Source of the DNA: Schauerella fraxinea
Lineage (GTDB): Bacteria; Pseudomonadota; Gammaproteobacteria; Burkholderiales; Burkholderiaceae_B
Direction of reading: 5' to 3'
DNA: 64,000 nucleotides
NCBI GenBank assembly: GCA_030849965.1
Contig: JAVDKL010000001.1
Coordinates: 1,842,554-1,906,553, forward strand
Positions 61,461 to 64,000 of the stretch are shown piece after piece. A model generated the notes under the pieces. That model searched no databases. It had not been told where the DNA came from and saw nothing but the letters and a program-made list of their open reading frames with translations. The stretch's first letter is position 1; every line of letters starts with the position of its first letter. The position numbers and the translations under genes are program-made.

Positions 61461-62006
61461 ATGATCCCGTCCCGCTTCCGCAGCCCCTATCCCGCCCAAA
61501 CGGCTTCGGCCGTCGTGGCGCCCGCCAGCCGCCAGACGTTGGTTGCCGACATCGCCGACATGCTCGGTCAACAGTTCGCCTTGTACACCTCGGTCAGCCA
61601 GACCATTCTGGCCGCCAAGCTCGACATGGCACTTTCAGACATCAAGGCCCTGGACTTCATCATGACCATCGATGAACTGTCCACCGGCCAATTGACCAAC
61701 ATGCTCGGAGTCAGTGCCGGCGGGATGACCGCGATCATCAACCGTCTCGAACTTGCAGGTTATGTGACGCGCGCCCGGCATCCGCTGGACCGGCGTGTGA
61801 TCATCGTGCGGCCCGTGGCCGATCGGTGCGATCCGCTGCGCGAAGATCGCCAGTACTTGATCGACCAGGTCAGCGTCCTGGCGTCGCAATACGATCATGA
61901 GCAACTGGCGATGATGCACGGCTTTCTCAGCCAATGCATTCGTCATCTGAAACGCGACACGCTGCGTTGGATGGAGCAAAGCAACCGCCAACGCCTTGCG
62001 GCCTGA
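61461..62006 (+). CDS. MarR-family transcriptional regulator
   Basis: 181-residue winged-helix regulator. The DNA-binding core is LSDIKALDFIMTIDELSTGQ, TNMLGVSAGGMTAIINRLEL and the wing VTRARHPLDRRVIIVRPV, ending in a helical dimerisation segment (MHGFLSQCIRHLKRDTLRW). The ATG at 61461 was preferred to a TTG 42 bases upstream. Directly behind the collagen-like gene, so a local target is likely; the repeat cluster at 59425-59457 is a candidate site. Converges on the TauD-like gene 33 bp downstream. Confidence 0.88.
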   Translation: MIPSRFRSPYPAQTASAVVAPASRQTLVADIADMLGQQFALYTSVSQTILAAKLDMALSDIKALDFIMTIDELSTGQLTNMLGVSAGGMTAIINRLELAGYVTRARHPLDRRVIIVRPVADRCDPLREDRQYLIDQVSVLASQYDHEQLAMMHGFLSQCIRHLKRDTLRWMEQSNRQRLAA

Positions 62007-62038
62007 GCGGCGGCCCCGCCCGCGCGCGGGCGCTTCTC

Positions 62039-63124
62039 TTACTCGACCATGCCTTTTTCGGCAGTGGGATCGAGCAGTTTTTCGTAATGCACCGTGGGCA
62101 ACTCGGCAAACGGCTGGCGGTATTGACTCCACAAGCGACGGTCTTCGTCAGTATGAAAGATCTGCGCCGCCGGCATCGCGGGCCACGTCGGCACATGCAG
62201 CCACAAGCGCAGCAAATGGCGCCGATCCGCAAGTTCCTTGTGATCCTGATAATCGGTGCGTCCGTGCACCATCATGCGATTGTTCAGAAACTGGATATCG
62301 CCTTCCTTGAATCCCATGTCCAGATAAAGCTCGGGCGATGCCGCCGCCTTGCGCACTTGATAGAGCGCATCCGATTCGGCCTGGCTGTAAGGACGCTGCC
62401 CGCTCTTTTCCGCCAGACGTGCGTAGCCGGTGGGGAGGTAGCAGGTGATCTCGTCGCCCGCTTGATGAAAGAACGGCACGCGATCGGGACTGAACGTGCG
62501 CGTTGCGCGACGGCCGTCCTCGTCGGTGCGCTTCAAGTGCAGCCCCTCGATCAACACTTGCAAGAGATCGGGATGATGTTCGGCCATGTAGTTGTGCACC
62601 GCCAACGCGCTGCTGATGCGGCTCTCACCGCCTGAAATAGCCGATCGCAGGCACATCAAGCCGATGATGTCGCACGAATCCGTGTGCATCAACTGACCGC
62701 CGCCCTTGCGATAGCCGCGCGACTTGGGCTCATAGTCGCTCACATCCATCACGTGGCCCAGGATATCGCCAAGATAAGACTGCGTCATCGGCGTGCCGAT
62801 ATACGCGCCCAGCCCGAAATAGATCCGCGTCATGTCGTCGTCGGAATACTTTTCGCGCGGCAGACCACGCACCATCAGGAAGCCCTGCCCCTCACGCAAC
62901 CGCTGCGGCAGTCCTGCCATCAAAGCGCCCACGCGATTCAGCGGAAAGTTGTCGCGCGTGATCTCCGGAAAATCGACCTGGCCCAGCGAGAGCAGATGCT
63001 GCAGGGCAGCGTCGATCTCCTTCAAGTCGTCGGCCGACAGCACGTGCAGGCCTTCCTTCGTCCAGTCGATCTCCGGCCCTTTCCAGGCGCCGCGCGATTC
63101 GATACGTTCTCCAAGTTTGTTCAT
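62039..63124 (-). CDS. TauD/TfdA-family Fe(II)/2-oxoglutarate dioxygenase
   Basis: 361-residue oxygenase. Iron-binding H and D are in LMHTDSCDIIGL; the distal His and 2-oxoglutarate-binding Arg are in FLNNRMMVHGRTDY and RRHLLRLWLHVP. N-terminus matches TauD-domain proteins of Burkholderiales that lack a known substrate. Start ATG 63122-63124 overlaps the stop of the CoA transferase upstream (TGATG), so the two are coupled. They may act in turn on one carboxylic acid: CoA transfer plus hydroxylation. Substrate unknown. Confidence 0.9.
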   Translation of the reverse strand: MNKLGERIESRGAWKGPEIDWTKEGLHVLSADDLKEIDAALQHLLSLGQVDFPEITRDNFPLNRVGALMAGLPQRLREGQGFLMVRGLPREKYSDDDMTRIYFGLGAYIGTPMTQSYLGDILGHVMDVSDYEPKSRGYRKGGGQLMHTDSCDIIGLMCLRSAISGGESRISSALAVHNYMAEHHPDLLQVLIEGLHLKRTDEDGRRATRTFSPDRVPFFHQAGDEITCYLPTGYARLAEKSGQRPYSQAESDALYQVRKAAASPELYLDMGFKEGDIQFLNNRMMVHGRTDYQDHKELADRRHLLRLWLHVPTWPAMPAAQIFHTDEDRRLWSQYRQPFAELPTVHYEKLLDPTAEKGMVE

Positions 63125-64000
63125 CAGTGTTCTCCTGTTCCTGTTTTGACAGCAATGGCTTCTTGAGGATGAGTGGGTGTTTGAGAGGCGGCCGGGTGCG
63201 CGATCACGACGCCCTCGGCCAGCAAGCGTTCGTACCGTTCGGCGCCGCACAGTGGCAGCAGCACTTCGGCCGAGTGTTCGCCTTTGCGGGGGGCCGGGCG
63301 TTTGAATCCGCCGGGCGTGCCCGATAAGCGGGCCACCACGTTGTGCATCGGCATCAATCCAACGTCGTCGTCTTCGAGCTCGACCAAGCTCTCCCGGCCG
63401 ATCACGTAGGCGTCCTCGCTCAGATGCGAGGCGTCGTAGATCGGGCCGGCCGTCACGCCGGCCGTCTCGAAAAAGGCGAGGTTTTGCGCCAGGCTGCGCG
63501 CCCCCACAAACTCGCCCACCACGCGATCGACGTCTTCCACATGCGCAAGCCGCGCCACATTGGTGGCGTAGCGCACATCGGTGTTCATGTCACCATGGCC
63601 GATCGCTTCGAACAGCCGGTGAGCCATCGAGTGCGTCGACGTCGAAATGCACAGCCATTGATCGTCGGCGGTGCGATAGGCATTGCGCGGCGCCGTGGTG
63701 CTAGAACGGCTGCCGGTACGCGCCTTCACACGCCCGGTCATCTTGAAATTGGCCGCTTGAGGGCCAAGCATCGACAACGTCGGCTCGAAGAGCGAAAGAT
63801 CGATCACCTGCCCCGCGCCGTCATTCACGCGCACTTCCCACAAGGCCGTCATGACCGCCGTGGCGCCATACAGGCCGGTGGTCATATCGCCCAGAAACAT
63901 CGGCGGCAGCACCGGTTCGCGATCCGAGAATCCGTTCATCGCGGCAAAGCCCGAATAACCTTCGACCAAGGTGCCGAAGCCCGGCTTCTCGCGATAGGCT
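63124..64000 (-). CDS. CaiB/BaiF-type CoA transferase, 5' end outside window
   Basis: The C-terminal 290 or so residues of a class III CoA transferase. Family blocks: EKPGFGTLVEGYSGFAAMNG at the window edge, PPMFLGDMTTGLYGATAVMT, RNAYRTADDQWLCIST and VRYATNVARLAHVEDVDRVV. The catalytic Asp and start lie beyond 64000; a TTG at 63967-63969 in frame is internal, not the real start. Ends with TGATG overlapping the dioxygenase gene. Different in sequence from the CoA transferase at 2.5 kb. Substrate unknown. Confidence 0.9.
   Translation of the reverse strand, partial: AYREKPGFGTLVEGYSGFAAMNGFSDREPVLPPMFLGDMTTGLYGATAVMTALWEVRVNDGAGQVIDLSLFEPTLSMLGPQAANFKMTGRVKARTGSRSSTTAPRNAYRTADDQWLCISTSTHSMAHRLFEAIGHGDMNTDVRYATNVARLAHVEDVDRVVGEFVGARSLAQNLAFFETAGVTAGPIYDASHLSEDAYVIGRESLVELEDDDVGLMPMHNVVARLSGTPGGFKRPAPRKGEHSAEVLLPLCGAERYERLLAEGVVIAHPAASQTPTHPQEAIAVKTGTGEH

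Noticed and set aside
1-64000. tRNA, rRNA, CRISPR arrays, insertion sequences, integrases or prophage genes
   Set aside because: Looked for and not seen; no transposase or integrase motifs and no regularly spaced identical repeats.

Overview
The window reads as a GC-rich betaproteobacterial chromosome segment, most likely Burkholderiales and probably Alcaligenaceae (Bordetella/Achromobacter-like). The assignment rests on gene content only: a Bug/TctC-type solute-binding protein, CaiB-type CoA transferases, lptD-surA-rsmA divergent from amgK-murU, a fused SpmA/SpmB protein, a DUF6776 protein and a DUF2968 lipoprotein. No rRNA, tRNA, CRISPR array, integrase or transposase was seen. Genes are tightly packed, with many ATGA/TGATG overlaps.

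Layout. 1-7.6 kb: truncated zwf; a divergent pair of an HMG-CoA-lyase-like gene and a class III CoA transferase; a LysR regulator; an orphan TctC-like binding protein; a fused SpmAB membrane protein. 7.8-15.4 kb: envelope biogenesis, with lptD-surA-rsmA on the minus strand and amgK-murU plus a DUF6776 protein on the plus strand. 15.5-20.3 kb: an alternative cytochrome oxidase operon resembling coxMNOP, with subunits I and III fused, next to DUF2231 and CopD-like membrane proteins. 20.4-25.0 kb: fur, an orphan MetQ/NlpA protein, a secreted alpha/beta hydrolase, an exported methyltransferase and an APC permease.

25.2-30.3 kb: an iron-uptake block (PiuC-like dioxygenase, FMN alpha-hydroxy-acid oxidase, Fiu-like TonB receptor, Sel1-repeat protein). 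30.5-37.1 kb: a MexEF-OprN-like RND pump with a divergent TetR regulator and a clear palindromic operator. 37.3-41.4 kb: a FecI/FecR/TonB-receptor signalling system. 41.4-56.9 kb: a complete Tad/Flp pilus locus (flp, tadV, two tadE-like genes, rcpC, rcpA, tadZ, tadA, tadB, tadC, tadD, a DUF3613 gene, tadG), bracketed by a MHYT membrane protein on one side and a sigma-54 activator plus DUF2968 lipoprotein on the other.

57.5-62.0 kb: the most unusual part. A TpsB/ShlB-type outer-membrane transporter has no recognisable TpsA partner. It is followed by a collagen-like (Gly-X-Pro) lipoprotein with a long Gly/Val/Ala repeat domain, then a MarR-family regulator. The intergenic DNA here holds hairpins, a 12-bp-period repeat and a sigma-54-like promoter. 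I infer that these genes form a regulated surface-display or secretion module. 62.0-64.0 kb: a TauD/TfdA-type dioxygenase translationally coupled to a truncated CoA transferase.
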